The position numbers and the translations under genes are program-made. Below, one piece after another: positions 42,334 to 53,365 of a stretch of DNA of 64,000 bases. The first letter of the stretch is position 1. Each line of letters starts with the position of its first letter. The notes beneath the pieces are model-generated. The model ran no database searches and was not told where the DNA came from. It worked only from the letters and a program-made list of their open reading frames with translations. Origin of the DNA: Paralithodes platypus (Eukaryota > Arthropoda > Malacostraca > Decapoda > Lithodidae); NCBI GenBank assembly GCA_032716605.1, contig CM064545.1, positions 5,699,199 to 5,763,198 of the forward strand, given 5' to 3'.

Positions 42334-43117
42334 CCGACCACTTCAGGCGACCCTCACACCTGATGAGGCCATTGTCTAGGTGCAACCTTAGTTGACGCAC
42401 TATATTAGGCATTAATGTCTTATTCGAGCTTTTCAAGGATTCTAATTCATTGGAAAAGGTTTCTACTTGAACCCCTTTGATCAAAGTTACTTCAGCTGCT
42501 TTAAATTCACGAGCATCAATGTTGTGACCCCTGTTGCAGAGTTGGCCCGTTACTGTAAGCTTGAGATTGGATACATATCGCAACACCCAAGCTACAACTC
42601 TGACTAGTTTATTATAGTCACCGAATCTTGCCCACTTCATGATAGGACCCGGTGGCTCATTTGGTTGGGCTGTAACTGCCACTGTTTCCAGTGGCAGAAG
42701 TCCCTCACCAACAGCATGCCATATAGTCCATTCACTTTCATGGAGCAGCCACTTTGGACCATGCCACCACAATTCGGACTTCATTAACTGGCTAGCCGTT
42801 ATACCCCTAGTTATGAGATCACTAGGGTTTTCCTTTGTATTTACATAATGATAAGCAACGTCTGGCAAAAGGGCTCTAATCTCATCTACCCTATTCCGCA
42901 CATAAACTGGCAGAGACTTCTTGCTATGTATCCAGTTGAGTGCGACCTGACTATCGCACCATACATTAACGATTTCAATATTTAATTCGCTCTCGTATGC
43001 TGCGCGTACATGTTGCACCAGACGTGCTAATAGCAGCATGGCAGTCAATTCCATTTTAGGGATAGTTACCTTTTTAACCGGGGCTACCTTGGCCCGGGCT
43101 GTAACTAAATGTGCCCC
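42275..43117 (-). pseudogene. BEL RNase H, C-terminal part, and linker
   Basis: RNase H continues after the nested LINE: GAHLVTARAKVAPVKKVTIP, KMELTAMLLLARLVQHV (acidic residue in the helix), VWCDSQVALNWI (aspartate) and NPSDLITRG. A linker to integrase follows (ESEWT, then ... LRLHLDNGLIRCEGRLKWSG). The N-terminal DAS motif lies on the other side of the insertion near 45610. Confidence 0.85.
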
Positions 43118-43123
43118 AAATGA

Positions 43124-45480
43124 TCTCATTTAATCTCATTCAACTAGTCAACCAACCCACCCGTGTACCAGATAATCCTAATCATAATTCCCACCTACTG
43201 GACTTATTTTTAACAACCAATTCAGAAAATTATGATGTTACAGTGAGGTCCCCACTTGGATCTTCTGATCACTGTCTGATACAGGCCACCTGTCTATCAC
43301 CTACCACACCTTCCCACTCTGAACCTGTTTTGGTGACTAAATGGCATTACGATAGGGCAGACTGGGAGGGTCTTCAAGGTTTCTTTATTGATATTCCCTG
43401 GACCTCTTTCTTTTCTAATGATGCACACTCCACCTTGAGCCACATACAAGATTTTGTAAAAATTGGAATGGAAACTTTTATTCCTCATCAAAAGTACAGT
43501 AAAAGATCTAATTCACCTAAATGGTTTGACCATAATTGTGCTAGAGTAACTGAACAAAAAGCAATAGCCTACAATGCATTCACGAGATCAAAAACACATG
43601 AAGCCTTAAATTACTTTAGAAACATCAGAAATCATGCCAAAACTGTATTAAACCTAACTAAATCAAACTTTCTCCATAAGCAGGCAAATAAACTTCTAAA
43701 TAATCCAAATGATAACAAAATATTTTGGTCTACTCTTAACTCATTCAAATCCAACTTCACTACTGCTTCATCCATTCCACCATTAAAATCTCCGACTGGC
43801 AATCTTGTAAGTGACCCACGAGGTAAAGCTAACCTTCTTGCGGATATTTTCTCCACCAACTCAACCTTAGATGAAATAAATCAAGATGTCCCTGTACTTA
43901 ATTTTAATTCGCCTGAAATTCCCTCACTTAAGATCCACACCAGACATGTCAAAACTATTTTGCAGAATCTCTCAGTAGATAAGGCTCATGGTCCAGATGA
44001 AATTCCTCCAATAGTACTTAAGAATTGCTCCTTGGTGCTCGCTCCTGTATTGGCAAAAATTTTCCGTCTGTGTACTCATACCTCATGCTTCCCAGTACCC
44101 TGGAAAGAAGCAAACATCCATCCAGTTCCTAAAAAAGGTGCCTCTTCAGATCCATCAAACTACAGACCAATAGCTATAACTTCCACTCTTGGCAAAGTTT
44201 TTGAAATTATATTAAATAATCACATAATTAAGCATCTGGAGAATAATAAATTAATCAGTGATAGGCAATATGGTCTTAGACGATGTCGATCAACTGCAGA
44301 CATGCTTTGCCTTCTTACGCATCAAATCAACCAAGCTACAGACCAACATGGTGAAACACATACAATAGCACTGGATATATCAAAGGCATTTGATAGAGTC
44401 TGGCATCAATCCTTATTGTCGAAGATGTCACACTATGGCCTTGCATCATTAGTTCCACTAATTTCTTCTTATCTTCATAACAGAAAAATATGTGTAATGG
44501 TAGATGGCCTTTATTCTCAATTTCACTCAATAAATGCTGGTGTTCCCCAGGGATCAGTTTTGGCCCCAACTCTGTTCCTCATTCATATCAATGATCTCAT
44601 ATCTACCACTCATAATCCAATACATTCCTACGCAGATGACTCAACACTCCACAGTTCCTTCACATTTACCAATTCTTTCACCCAACCCGATCTTATAAAT
44701 TCAAAAATAAACACTGCAATTTCTCTGAACCAGGACCTTTCTAGAATTAATGAATGGGGACAAGAGAATCTAGTTTCCTTTAATGCACAGAAAACCAAGT
44801 ACATTCAATTTTCTAACCGACAGAATCTCACTGACTTCCATATATTTTTTAATGATGTAAATATTCCCACTTCCCCTAGTATTGACATTCTCGGTGTAAC
44901 ATTAACTACTAACTTGAGCTGGACACATTATGTTAGAAGCATTGCTAAGAATGCCTCTAAAAAACTGGGACTCCTGTACAGAGTTCGAGAATTCTTCACT
45001 GACGAGCAGTTGGCCGTAATATATAAAAGTCATGTGCGCTCTCAGATGGATTACTGTTCACCTCTGTGGGGTGGAAGTGGAGTGGTTGCATTGAGGCAGT
45101 TGGACAAAATTCAAAATAAAGCTATTAGATTAATCAATAACCCTGCAATCACACAGGACCTTCCTACATTAGCCATACGAAGAAACGTTGCATCCCTTGC
45201 ATTATTCTACAGATATTTTCACAGCAATTGTTCCGAGGAACTTGCTTCAATTGTGCCGCCTCTCCACATCTTTCCCCGTAGAACTAGGGCAGCTAAGAGC
45301 GCCCATGAATTTACACTTTCTCCTCCACAATGCAGAACTTCTGCTTATCAGAATTCATTTATCCCCAGAGCTACTACTCTTTGGAATTCACTTCCCTCGA
45401 ATTGCTTTCCACAAACTTACAATCTACAAATGTTTAAATCCAGTTGTTACAAACATTTTATGAATGGAGGATGCCTTTAG
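43124..45480 (+). CDS. LINE endonuclease (C-terminal part) and reverse transcriptase, open
   Basis: Uninterrupted over about 785 codons. The N-terminal end is the last part of the apurinic-type endonuclease (NHNSHLLDLFLTTN, PLGSSDHCLIQ). Then a linker and RT: DKAHGPDEIPP, NYRPIAITSTLGKVFE, LDISKAFDRVWHQSLL (motif A), NAGVPQGSVLAPTLFLIHIND (motif B) and SYADDSTLHSS (motif C, YADD 44629-44640), then the thumb and a C-terminal FIPRATTLWNSLPSN. There are no frameshifts, suggesting a recent insertion. Clade is Jockey-superfamily-like by eye; a tree is needed. The frame extends upstream into BEL sequence, which is chance read-through. Confidence 0.9.
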
Positions 45481-45562
45481 GCACATGGACCTTTTTGTTT
45501 TATCTGTGTTTTTCCTTCCTCCGTTCATTGTCTCTTAAAAAAAAAAAAAAAAAAAAAAAAAA
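43124..45562 (+). mobile_element. 5'-truncated LINE (Jockey-like) nested in BEL RNase H
   Basis: Inserted on the opposite strand to the BEL element. It has a 26-base poly(A) tail (45537-45562) and a target duplication of at least AAATGA (43118-43123 and the bases ending the poly(A) and following it). Excising it rejoins the BEL RNase H frame exactly between codons ending ACTTCA and starting TTTGGG. It begins inside the endonuclease domain, so it is 5'-truncated. Confidence 0.92.
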
Positions 45563-47206
45563 TGAAGTAACAACATATATGGCTACCCCGTATGCCGTGG
45601 TGCTAGCATCGCAAAACGTGTGTAACGTAACGTCACCGAACGCCGCCACTTTACGAGGTATAGGTTTAGTACATAGGATGGCATATTCATTCAACAACAA
45701 TGTCCCTTGGTCATTCAGGTCCTCGGGCAAACTGTCATCCCATCCTATTTTACGTCTCCAAACTTCCTGCATTAGAATCCTAGCTCTTATGGTAACGGGT
45801 AATGCTAGACCCAAAGGATCAAAAAATTGCACAACTTTGCTCAACAGACTTCTTTTTGTGTGCGCTCCTGTCTGCTGAGCAAAAGACCTTGTTTGAAAAG
45901 TTAGTATGTCATGTTTAGGTTGCCAGATCATCCCCAAATTTCTGGACTTTTCCTGGTTAAGAGATGCCGTACCATCCAGCTGTATTAAACTCTGAAGATC
46001 TTCACTATTAGTAACCCACTCGCGGAGAAATAGATGTGCATCCGCAAACAATCTGCGTGCTTGCCAGTATGCATACAACAAATCATCTTGACTATCGCTA
46101 GTACCCTGCAAATTGTCAATGTATAATCTGCAAGATAGTTTACTTGTGTCCTCATGAGTGTCAGCTAGATGTTTTCTGATTGTGGCATTTAACAAAAACT
46201 GCGAGCAAGTGGCCCCAAAGAAAACGGTATATTATGATGGGACTTCCAGAGTCGCTAATGTCGCCGAACCAAAGAAAGCGGGTAACATCTCTATCTTCCT
46301 CCTTTAGCTTGACCATCAAGAATGCTTTCTCGATGTCACTGGTATAGGCGTACTTCCCCAGCCTAAACCGCAATAGATGTTGGGACAGGTCCGACACCAT
46401 GGACGGACCTGTCAACAGGCAGTCATTTAGACTCGGTTGTTGTCCTTGGTGGGCAGAACAGTCATACACCACCCGTATTGGTGTGGTGACGCTGTCTTTC
46501 TTTACCCCATGATGGGCCAGATAGTGAACCCTACCCTTCTTACACGGTTCCGTGACATCGACTCTCTCTATAAAGCCCCTATCCTCATAACTCCGAAATA
46601 CATCGTTATACGCCTGGCGCGTGCTCGGTTCGTTAGACAATTTCCGCTGCAATGCGCGCAAGTGACCTAATGCCAAACCATAGTTGGTAGGCAGGCTTAT
46701 CTCACTGTTCTTCCAGGGTAAACTAATTTTATATTGCTTGTCTGAGGCACAGTAGCACACAGACTCGTCAAACCTTTGTAGCGCAACTTCCGAGTCATAA
46801 TCAGTCTCCATAGGATTAATGCCTATGTGATCCCAACTCCACCGTCGTTCCAGGTCGAACTCGGCAGCCATCTTAGGGTCACTAGGTTGGGAATCCTCCC
46901 TTCCCAACTCCTCTGCCGCTGTTACATTGACTCTATATATCGAGACCGTGTCGACCAGGACCTTTGACTGTGTAGTATGCACCTTTCCGCTCATGCAGTA
47001 TCCAAATTTAGTGGGGATTAAAATTAACACCACACATCTTTTTTAAATCCAGGGTATACTACATAATGATCCACACCAGTAGAACATGCACCCTCACTCT
47101 GATTTCCCATGGGATCTGACAAGTTAACCCCTTTGCTACGTAATGCGTGTTCCACCTTCTTCACACCCACAGATACATATTCTGTAGGGGGTCTACTACG
47201 ATACAA
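45563..47206 (-). pseudogene. pol: BEL protease end, reverse transcriptase and RNase H start
   Basis: 47206-47024 holds the protease region (GVDHYVVYPGFKK). The frame shifts near 47030, and 47033-46161 continues with LIPTKFGYCMSG, LPTNYGLALGHLRALQRKL, VVYDCSAHQGQQPSLNDCL and YTSDIEKAFLMVKLKEEDRD (RT motif A). A further one-base shift near 46220 leads to 46195-45563 with RLYIDNLQG (YIDN catalytic motif), TRSLLSKVVQFFDPLG-like connection and HTFCDASTTAYG, the RNase H start, cut by the nested LINE. Three pieces in different frames make it inactive. Confidence 0.85.
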
Positions 47207-47256
47207 GTCATAAAGTACGGTTTTTACGTAGAAATATGAATGCTCCGCTATCTTGT

Positions 47257-47764
47257 TTATCCAACCCCTGTGAAGCCCTTTAATCGAAGAGTCTCAGCCC
47301 TACGATTCGGTGCTTCAATCCCACTAGTACTGACCTCTTTATAAAGGAACGTTGATATCTGANNNNNNNNNNNNNNNNNNNNNNNNNNNNNNNNNNNNNN
47401 NNNNNNNNNNNNNNNNNNNNNNNNNNNNNNNNNNNNNNNNNNNNNNNNNNNNNNNNNNNNNNGTAATAGGTACTTTCGCTCTAAAGCCAGGTTCGTCATA
47501 GAGGGTGCGATTATCACACTCTGTAACTATCTCTTCCTCCTCTATCATGTCAACCACAATCACCTCACTCAGAGACGTAATACGACCGTGGGTAGCCTGG
47601 ACGTTTTCTAATCTAGCCTCCAATTCCTCTAGTTCAGCAGTAGTGATGAAAGTGTTGACGTCCACAATTAGCCTATTTAATACTCCCCGAAGTCCCGCCC
47701 TTTGATTTTTAGGGGCTTTGATTAGCACCCCACTAGACGGTGTCTCTTTATCGTTTTTATCCAT
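47257..47764 (-). pseudogene. gag: BEL gag N-terminus and remainder across the assembly gap
   Basis: The ATG at 47764 opens a frame (MDKNDKETPSSG... then LRGVLNRLIVDVNTFI and ELEELEARLENVQ), a helical segment typical of BEL gag starts. It runs into the 100-N gap at 47363-47462, beyond which only about 150 bp remain before the protease region. BEL gag is normally much longer, so most of gag is missing, either from the gap (size arbitrary) or by deletion. Confidence 0.65.
47363..47462. other. Assembly gap (100 N)
   Basis: A run of exactly 100 N, a scaffold placeholder of unknown true length. Confidence 1.
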
Positions 47765-47979
47765 TTTGCATGTGAGCCTATAGGCTATGTATCTAAATGT
47801 TACGTTACAAAAACAACGGCCAAATAATAATCTAACTAAGAGACGCCAACCGGCGGACTTCTATGTTATGGAGAAAAAATAGTACACTAAATAGCAATAC
47901 CTACTAATGGATCATATTGAACAAGAAAAAATGTTAGGTCAGGTCATATGTCACAGGAAGTCTGAAACGGAAAAGAAAA

Positions 47980-48630
47980 TTATTGGGGAAAGATGATGGG
48001 TGGGAAGCAGGACTTAGGCAGGCGCAACAATACAACCCCGGCGTCCCTCTCTAGGCAACGCTTCGTTAGCCCTACAATCTTGTCATACAGGACTTGATTG
48101 GTGTCTAAGTCGAGGTGGACACCATCCTGGTCGTGGTCTCGGATGCTGAGTGTGAGAGAAACAAAGCGGTGCTTCGTTTCTATTAACCGACACCTCAGGG
48201 CGCGGTTAACAGAATTTTTTATAGCTTGATAATCCGCCGCTGAGAACCCTCGGACTCTCGTCCGGCTCTCAATTGCCACGATCTTGCAGCTCCCTCCGGA
48301 CTCACGCTCCAGATCCAGCGCCACCTCTTTGATTGCGTCAGCTAACTCGCGGGGTACTGTATCGGTGCGTATATCATTGCCGCCTATAAACAAAAAGATC
48401 ATATGTGGCCTAAACCGAACCACTTGCCCCCACTGGGGGGAGGCTTTCAGGGTGTCAACGGTTGCTCCCGGTACCCCGAAGTAGGTCAGCCAGAAAGTTC
48501 TTTCCCCCTCCGACGCCCGATACGACTCAGTACCTCCGTCAGCTGCCCTTAGCCTAGTTGCATATGAATGCCCTACTATGGCTATTCGCTGAGGTACCGG
48601 CGCCTGAGGTACAGGGAGGTAGCCACGCCC
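47980..48630 (-). CDS. SGNH-hydrolase-like ORF in BEL leader region
   Basis: An open frame of 216 codons between the primer-binding site and gag. It has all four SGNH blocks in order: block I RIAIVGHSYATRL (serine at GHS, 48565-48573), block II glycine in FGVPGATVDTL, block III FIGGNDI with the asparagine, and block V DGVHLDLD with the Asp-x-x-His pair. SGNH hydrolases cleave ester bonds in lipids or carbohydrates; CR1-type LINEs carry such a domain in ORF1. No in-frame ATG precedes block I (a TAG lies at 48631-48633), so the start is a non-ATG codon, a spliced start or a lost start. The LTR-retrotransposon setting is unusual. Confidence 0.75.
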   Translation of the reverse strand, partial: GRGYLPVPQAPVPQRIAIVGHSYATRLRAADGGTESYRASEGERTFWLTYFGVPGATVDTLKASPQWGQVVRFRPHMIFLFIGGNDIRTDTVPRELADAIKEVALDLERESGGSCKIVAIESRTRVRGFSAADYQAIKNSVNRALRCRLIETKHRFVSLTLSIRDHDQDGVHLDLDTNQVLYDKIVGLTKRCLERDAGVVLLRLPKSCFPPIIFPQ

Positions 48631-48714
48631 CTACCCTCCGGGGTCCTTGCTCCTGCATCCCTGGGCTAATCCCTTGCTCATTGCCTAAGAAAAATCCCCT
48701 CCTGGTAGCTAAAT

Positions 48715-48732
48715 CCCGGGTCTGGGCACCAA
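48715..48732 (-). promoter_or_regulatory. BEL primer-binding site
   Basis: Minus strand TTGGTGCCCAGACCCGGG follows directly after the 5' LTR end TTACCACA. TGGTGCC is a standard start for BEL/Pao primer sites. Confidence 0.8.
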
Positions 48733-49529
48733 TGTGGTAAACTATCAATGGAAGTTAAATATTACTAAGCTATAATGAATCAAATAAAATCAATCTAAAT
48801 GAATACTCTATATCTAAATTGAATTCAATCTGAAACAAGCTAATTTATATCCAAAGGTCTCACATAATAAATGTATATAATTATAGGGTAAGGTTATAAG
48901 GGTTAATATTAGCCAGGAATTAACTCACCAATAGTTCCACGTGGCAATGAGGCAAGGGAGAACGTTTTACCCAATATGGCGGTGGACAATGGGGAACGAG
49001 ACTTCGGTCCCAAGACGCGAGTCAAGTTAAAGAAAGAATAAATGATTACATGGGAAGGGACATGATTATTATAATTTATGCTTACCTATCAGTCAGTCAT
49101 GATGTCGATGAGAGCGTCGTGATGGTGTAGCTGTGTGTATTGCTGTATGTGTATTGTGATTAGAGGCACAAAAGCACGATCAACTGAGGGCGGAAATTAG
49201 ATGTTAACTGGTTGGTGTTCGTGAAGGCTCTGGCGTACCTCAAAAGCACACCTTGCTGCCTTGGCAAACCGCCAGGAGCCCAAATTATCGTACCGCATTT
49301 AGGTTGCTCTATACGATAAATTATATTAATATATACGATAAATTCATATATACTACATAAGACCATGGCAATATTGCTTAATAGCATATTAGGCCTTTTA
49401 TAACTTAACTTATTTACAATCTTATAATATACGATCTACTCGTCCTACGTCGTGCTGTAGGAGAGATCGTGATGTCACAGAGACATACGAGATCACAAAA
49501 GAGTCATATTTTATCGTATTTATACGATA
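48733..49529 (-). repeat. BEL 5' LTR
   Basis: Matches 39704-40500. Minus-strand transcription would begin inside it. The 5' boundary is set by the ATAAT duplication at 49530-49534. Confidence 0.9.
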
Positions 49530-49599
49530 ATAATACTACACTTCTCTCTAGATTTTCACGAACATATAACAATAATACACTATTTGTGTTATTGGAACA

Positions 49600-49797
49600 C
49601 CATCAGCTGATCTTACGTCAGAACCAGCTGATACGTCACGACCAGGTGAACACACTGTCAGACCCGGCTTTGTTAAACAAAGATGGCTCTTGAGTGTGAA
49701 GGGTGTTCTAAGAATATTGGTGAACTACACCTAGACTTACAAAACAGGGACGATCTGTGGGAGTTTCTTGCGGCCCATTTATCCTCCTACACATTAA
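49600..49797 (+). other. Candidate promoter and first exon (tentative host gene start)
   Basis: AAAGATGGC at 49680-49688 is a strong Kozak context. The ATG at 49683 opens MALECEGCSKNIGELHLDLQ, then a segment with LWEFLAAHLSSYTLR, and AAG|GTACAA at 49796-49800 is a plausible splice donor. Two ACGTCA (CRE half-site) motifs lie upstream, near 49616 and 49635. No further exon is recognised in the window. It could also be a transposase exon. Confidence 0.35.
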
Positions 49798-50202
49798 GGT
49801 ACAAACTCATATTGTTTTGTCTAATAGTGGTTAGGGTTTGGGGTTTACGTTCATGACAAGGGATTGGTACTTACGTTATTTAGCATTTTTTTTTTTTTTC
49901 AAGGATTAGGTTGGGTTGTTTAGTTAGGTTAATGCTAGTCTAACAAACAAGATTCGTATTTGCGGTATTATTTACAAACGCTTATTATCACGTTAGCCTA
50001 TACGCTTTTTAGGGGTGTGTGGGGGCGGGGGTGTGGGGGCGGCAGCCCCCACCCATAATACTAGGATAGGTTAGGTACGGTTGTTAGGTTAGGCTAATGT
50101 CCTTTTAAAGGGGTATAGTAAACACTATGATATACCCGTTCAGAGCTAGGTGATACACCCTATATCACAACTGTTGCCCCAAGTTTAAACATTCGGTGAG
50201 CC

Positions 50203-50600
50203 TACTGTGTTTTTGGACTTTGCAATATCGGAAAACCCGAGCCAACTTTCGCCAAAAATTGGCTCGAGTTTTTCAATTTGGGGGTTTTATGCGGTTCAAA
50301 TACATGAAAACCCCCGCCAACTTTCATAATTAACTTACTGTGTATTGGGACTCTGAAACATCAGAAAACCCGAGCCAACTTCCGCCAACAATTGGCTCGA
50401 GTTTTTCCATTTTGGGGTTTTATGCGGTTCAAATACATGAAAACCAGAGCCAACTTTCATAATTAGGTTACTGTGTTTTGGGACTCTGACACATCAGAAA
50501 ACCCGAGCCAACTTTCGTCAAAACTTGGCTCGGGTTTTACCATTTTGGGGTTATATGTCTTTCAAATTCATGAAAACCCCAGCCAAGTTTTGTTTTAATA
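50203..50600. repeat. Three-unit tandem repeat (about 133 bp) with internal hairpins
   Basis: Units begin ACTGTGT..TGGGACT at about 50204, 50337 and 50469. Each contains AAAACCCGAGCCAA then a short loop and TTGGCTCGAGTTTT, an inverted repeat able to form a stem, then GGGGTTTTATGCGGTTC and CATGAAAACCC. Unit 1 lacks part of the first phrase. No coding. Confidence 0.85.
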
Positions 50601-51679
50601 CCGCCTTATCGCCTTTTTACGTCTTTAACCCCACATTTTCCCTGTCTTCATAGCCCTCCCCACTAGGGGGGGGGGGGGGGGTTATCTTAAGATTGTTGGA
50701 GTAATGGGTAAACTAATACAAATCCTCCACTCAAACCATGATAAACAACAATAAAACACTGTATTCCTTGAAAAAAAAAAAAAAAAAAAAACATGCAAAA
50801 TAAGGCGGCACTACTCTCCTTGAACGCTACCACAAGTTCTACACACCGTACTCTATCTTCTGAGGTGCAGTCAGCCTCTGTTTGCATACTGCCGACCAGG
50901 GGCCATGAGATGGTAAATACAGTATAAAAAAACAATGGTTTAATTGCCATCCAGGAACTCCCATGGGTTTGCTCCTTTAATGCTTAATGTCTCTTTCCTC
51001 TTAGTAGGTATGACACTGTGAAGTGGTCAGTGGAGGCATGTCGGGGAACCAGAATGCGATTTCTGCCATGGTCATACATTTTGGAGAGCTTCCTGAGGAT
51101 TCAAGGTGTCAGAATTGTGTGTGTATAAGTAAGATCAGCTCAGGTGTGATTTTGTGTTTTTTCTTTGTGAGTGAGGGAGGCAAAAGGCAGAACTGCCTGT
51201 AGCGAGTGCCTCCCTCAGTGTTGACAGAGTGACAGGGCCAAAATCAAGGGACGTTCGAGCCAAAATGCCTGGACACAAGCAATTTAAGTCATAGGAAGGG
51301 GGAAAGACTGATTCTGCGAGAGTTCCAGAGCTCAGCTGTTGAATAGAAGAAAGTATGAGAGTAACGTTTCACTCTTGGGTTGGAGAGTTGCACAGAGTAG
51401 GGGTGGGATTGTGTAGGCAACTCTTTAGGCTAAACATTAAATCAAGACCAGTATAATTGGTAATATTACAGCTTAGCTGCAAGCTCAGCTCAGAATATTT
51501 TGTTTTGCCATAAGCTTTGTTAAGCATGATTTTAGATGTATTGTTAGATTACACAGGAATTATAAAACTAACACGGTGCTAGGTTAAATAAGAGATTAGG
51601 GAAGATATGTTTGAAAATTCTCTAAAGGGGGTACAGTTTAAGGTAACCCACCGAAATGCCAAACAAATACCCTCATTGT
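50601..51679. other. No recognised gene; G and A runs
   Basis: A G-run of about 18 at 50665-50682 and an A-run at 50771-50790. The sequence 50990-51450 has ordinary composition without a recognised family. Confidence 0.6.
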
Positions 51680-52990
51680 TCCCTGATTAAATAACACTGT
51701 ATGAATATTCCCATATTCAAAATATGTTAGAGGGGGACAATGCCTAGTGAGTTCACTGCTCAATAGGTGGCGTTCTGAGAGTGAGGGGCTGAGTCTGGAG
51801 GATGAGACAGTTAAGCACTTGAACGAAGCAACCAGCCGCTTCAGAGATGGAGCTGCTTCGAGCCATGAATGGATGCTTCACATGTCTCACTCCCCAGACT
51901 GGAACAACACCTCACGGGCTTCACCGTGTTGAGCGGTGGAATGCACAGGTTCTCAGCCTATGCCCGAGAGGGAGTAGTTGGAATATATAAAAAACAAAAA
52001 AAATTAGCTCTTGATAGTAAGCATTACCTTGGTCAATCACTGGGTCTGACTGGGGTTAGCAATATTCACATCAAGAATATCTACACTGTATACCTTATGT
52101 TGACATAATACAACACGAAAAATGATTCAAAATAAGTATATAATGCATGAGTACAATTAATTAAATATAGTAGATAGCTTTTCATGTTTGGCATTCATTT
52201 CATTATGCTCAGAATTAATAATTATTAGTATTTCAAAATCCTGATTTTATTTCCATATAAATATTACGCAAAGTTAATATTACACACTTATGATGCTTAT
52301 TAAAGTATTTGTCAGCGTATATAGCCTGGTCAAACACGACACGCATAACAAATAAATTAGCTGTTTCCAATAAACATTAGTATTTTGTGAATATTCCCAT
52401 ATTCAAAATATGTATTGAGTCATAGTACCTAGAGTCTACATTGATTGAAACTGTCGATAAATTGAGTGGGCCCTATCCTTATTACTCGGATATTACAAGG
52501 TGTGTATAACCAGTTGTGTTGTTATGTATGAAAACTTGTTAGTTGTTTTCCTTAAATATCGATAAATCAACTGTTAATAGAATAAAACTTCCGCCAAGTT
52601 GAAAACAATTATAAACAATCTAAAAAATAATAATTAGTGAGGGATAAGCTCAATAGGTAGCGTTTGAGCTGGAGAATTGTCCGTGATTGAGAGTAAGCCA
52701 GCGAGATAATGGCGATGAGGCTTCTTGACGTTGAAGCTACAACACCGAGACAATGATGACAACCAGTCACCTTAGGTAAAAGAAGGTGAGAGTAAGACCA
52801 TGAATAAACCGGTTATATCACTCGCCTATCTTGTCGCTTCATTCACAATCTGGAGTAGGAACTTCTGGCTTCATTATGTTGAGTGATAGGCTACAAGTTG
52901 TGTCCAAGGTAGAGTTGTAAAACACACAAAACAAAGGACAAAACAACTATTACTGCCATAATAACACCTAAACATGCAAAAACTCTATAA
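51680..52990. repeat. Diverged direct duplication (two units)
   Basis: A 24-bp identical word starting GAATATTCCC lies at about 51703 and 52388. Downstream in both are GCTCAATAGGTGGCG/GCTCAATAGGTAGCG (about 51757, 52651) and related words GTTGAGCGGTGGAA / GTTGAGTGATAGG (about 51930, 52880). Units are several hundred bp and much decayed. No gene. Confidence 0.55.
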
Positions 52991-53365
52991 TACATAGTAC
53001 ATTCCTATTATTGATGTATCCATGATTATTACTTTCACGCAGTGTTTAACGTCATGCTTGTAAAAAAGACCGTAACATTTATGAATAGTCACTGACAATA
53101 AATATCCTGGTTGTTGATGAGAAGTCTGACAGTCTAAACAAAAACAATAAGTTGAACAAATTGACAAGAATATTGAACATTAAAATGATACGGTGAATAA
53201 TGAAAAAACAACAATTTTATAGTCTAATTAGTGCCGCGTTTATTCACAAGGTATACATAAATATATGGGTAAAACTGTAGCATAATGAACACATTGAAAA
53301 TATATGAAAGAACATGCCACAATCTTCTACGGGTTACTCAATATAAAACAAAGTACACCCATTCA
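52991..53365. other. No recognised gene
   Basis: AT-rich sequence with nothing recognisable. Confidence 0.6.

Larger units (their letters stand above)
39704..49529 (-). mobile_element. BEL/Pao LTR retrotransposon with SGNH-hydrolase leader ORF
   Basis: Complete element on the minus strand. LTRs at 48733-49529 (5') and 39704-40500 (3') are both 797 bp and nearly identical, and ATAAT flanks both ends (39699-39703, 49530-49534). The order from 5' is LTR, primer-binding site, SGNH ORF, gag, protease, RT, RNase H, integrase, polypurine tract, LTR. It is damaged by at least three frameshifts, an assembly gap, a nested LINE (43124-45562) and a nested TTAA MITE (41205-41664). Confidence 0.92.
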
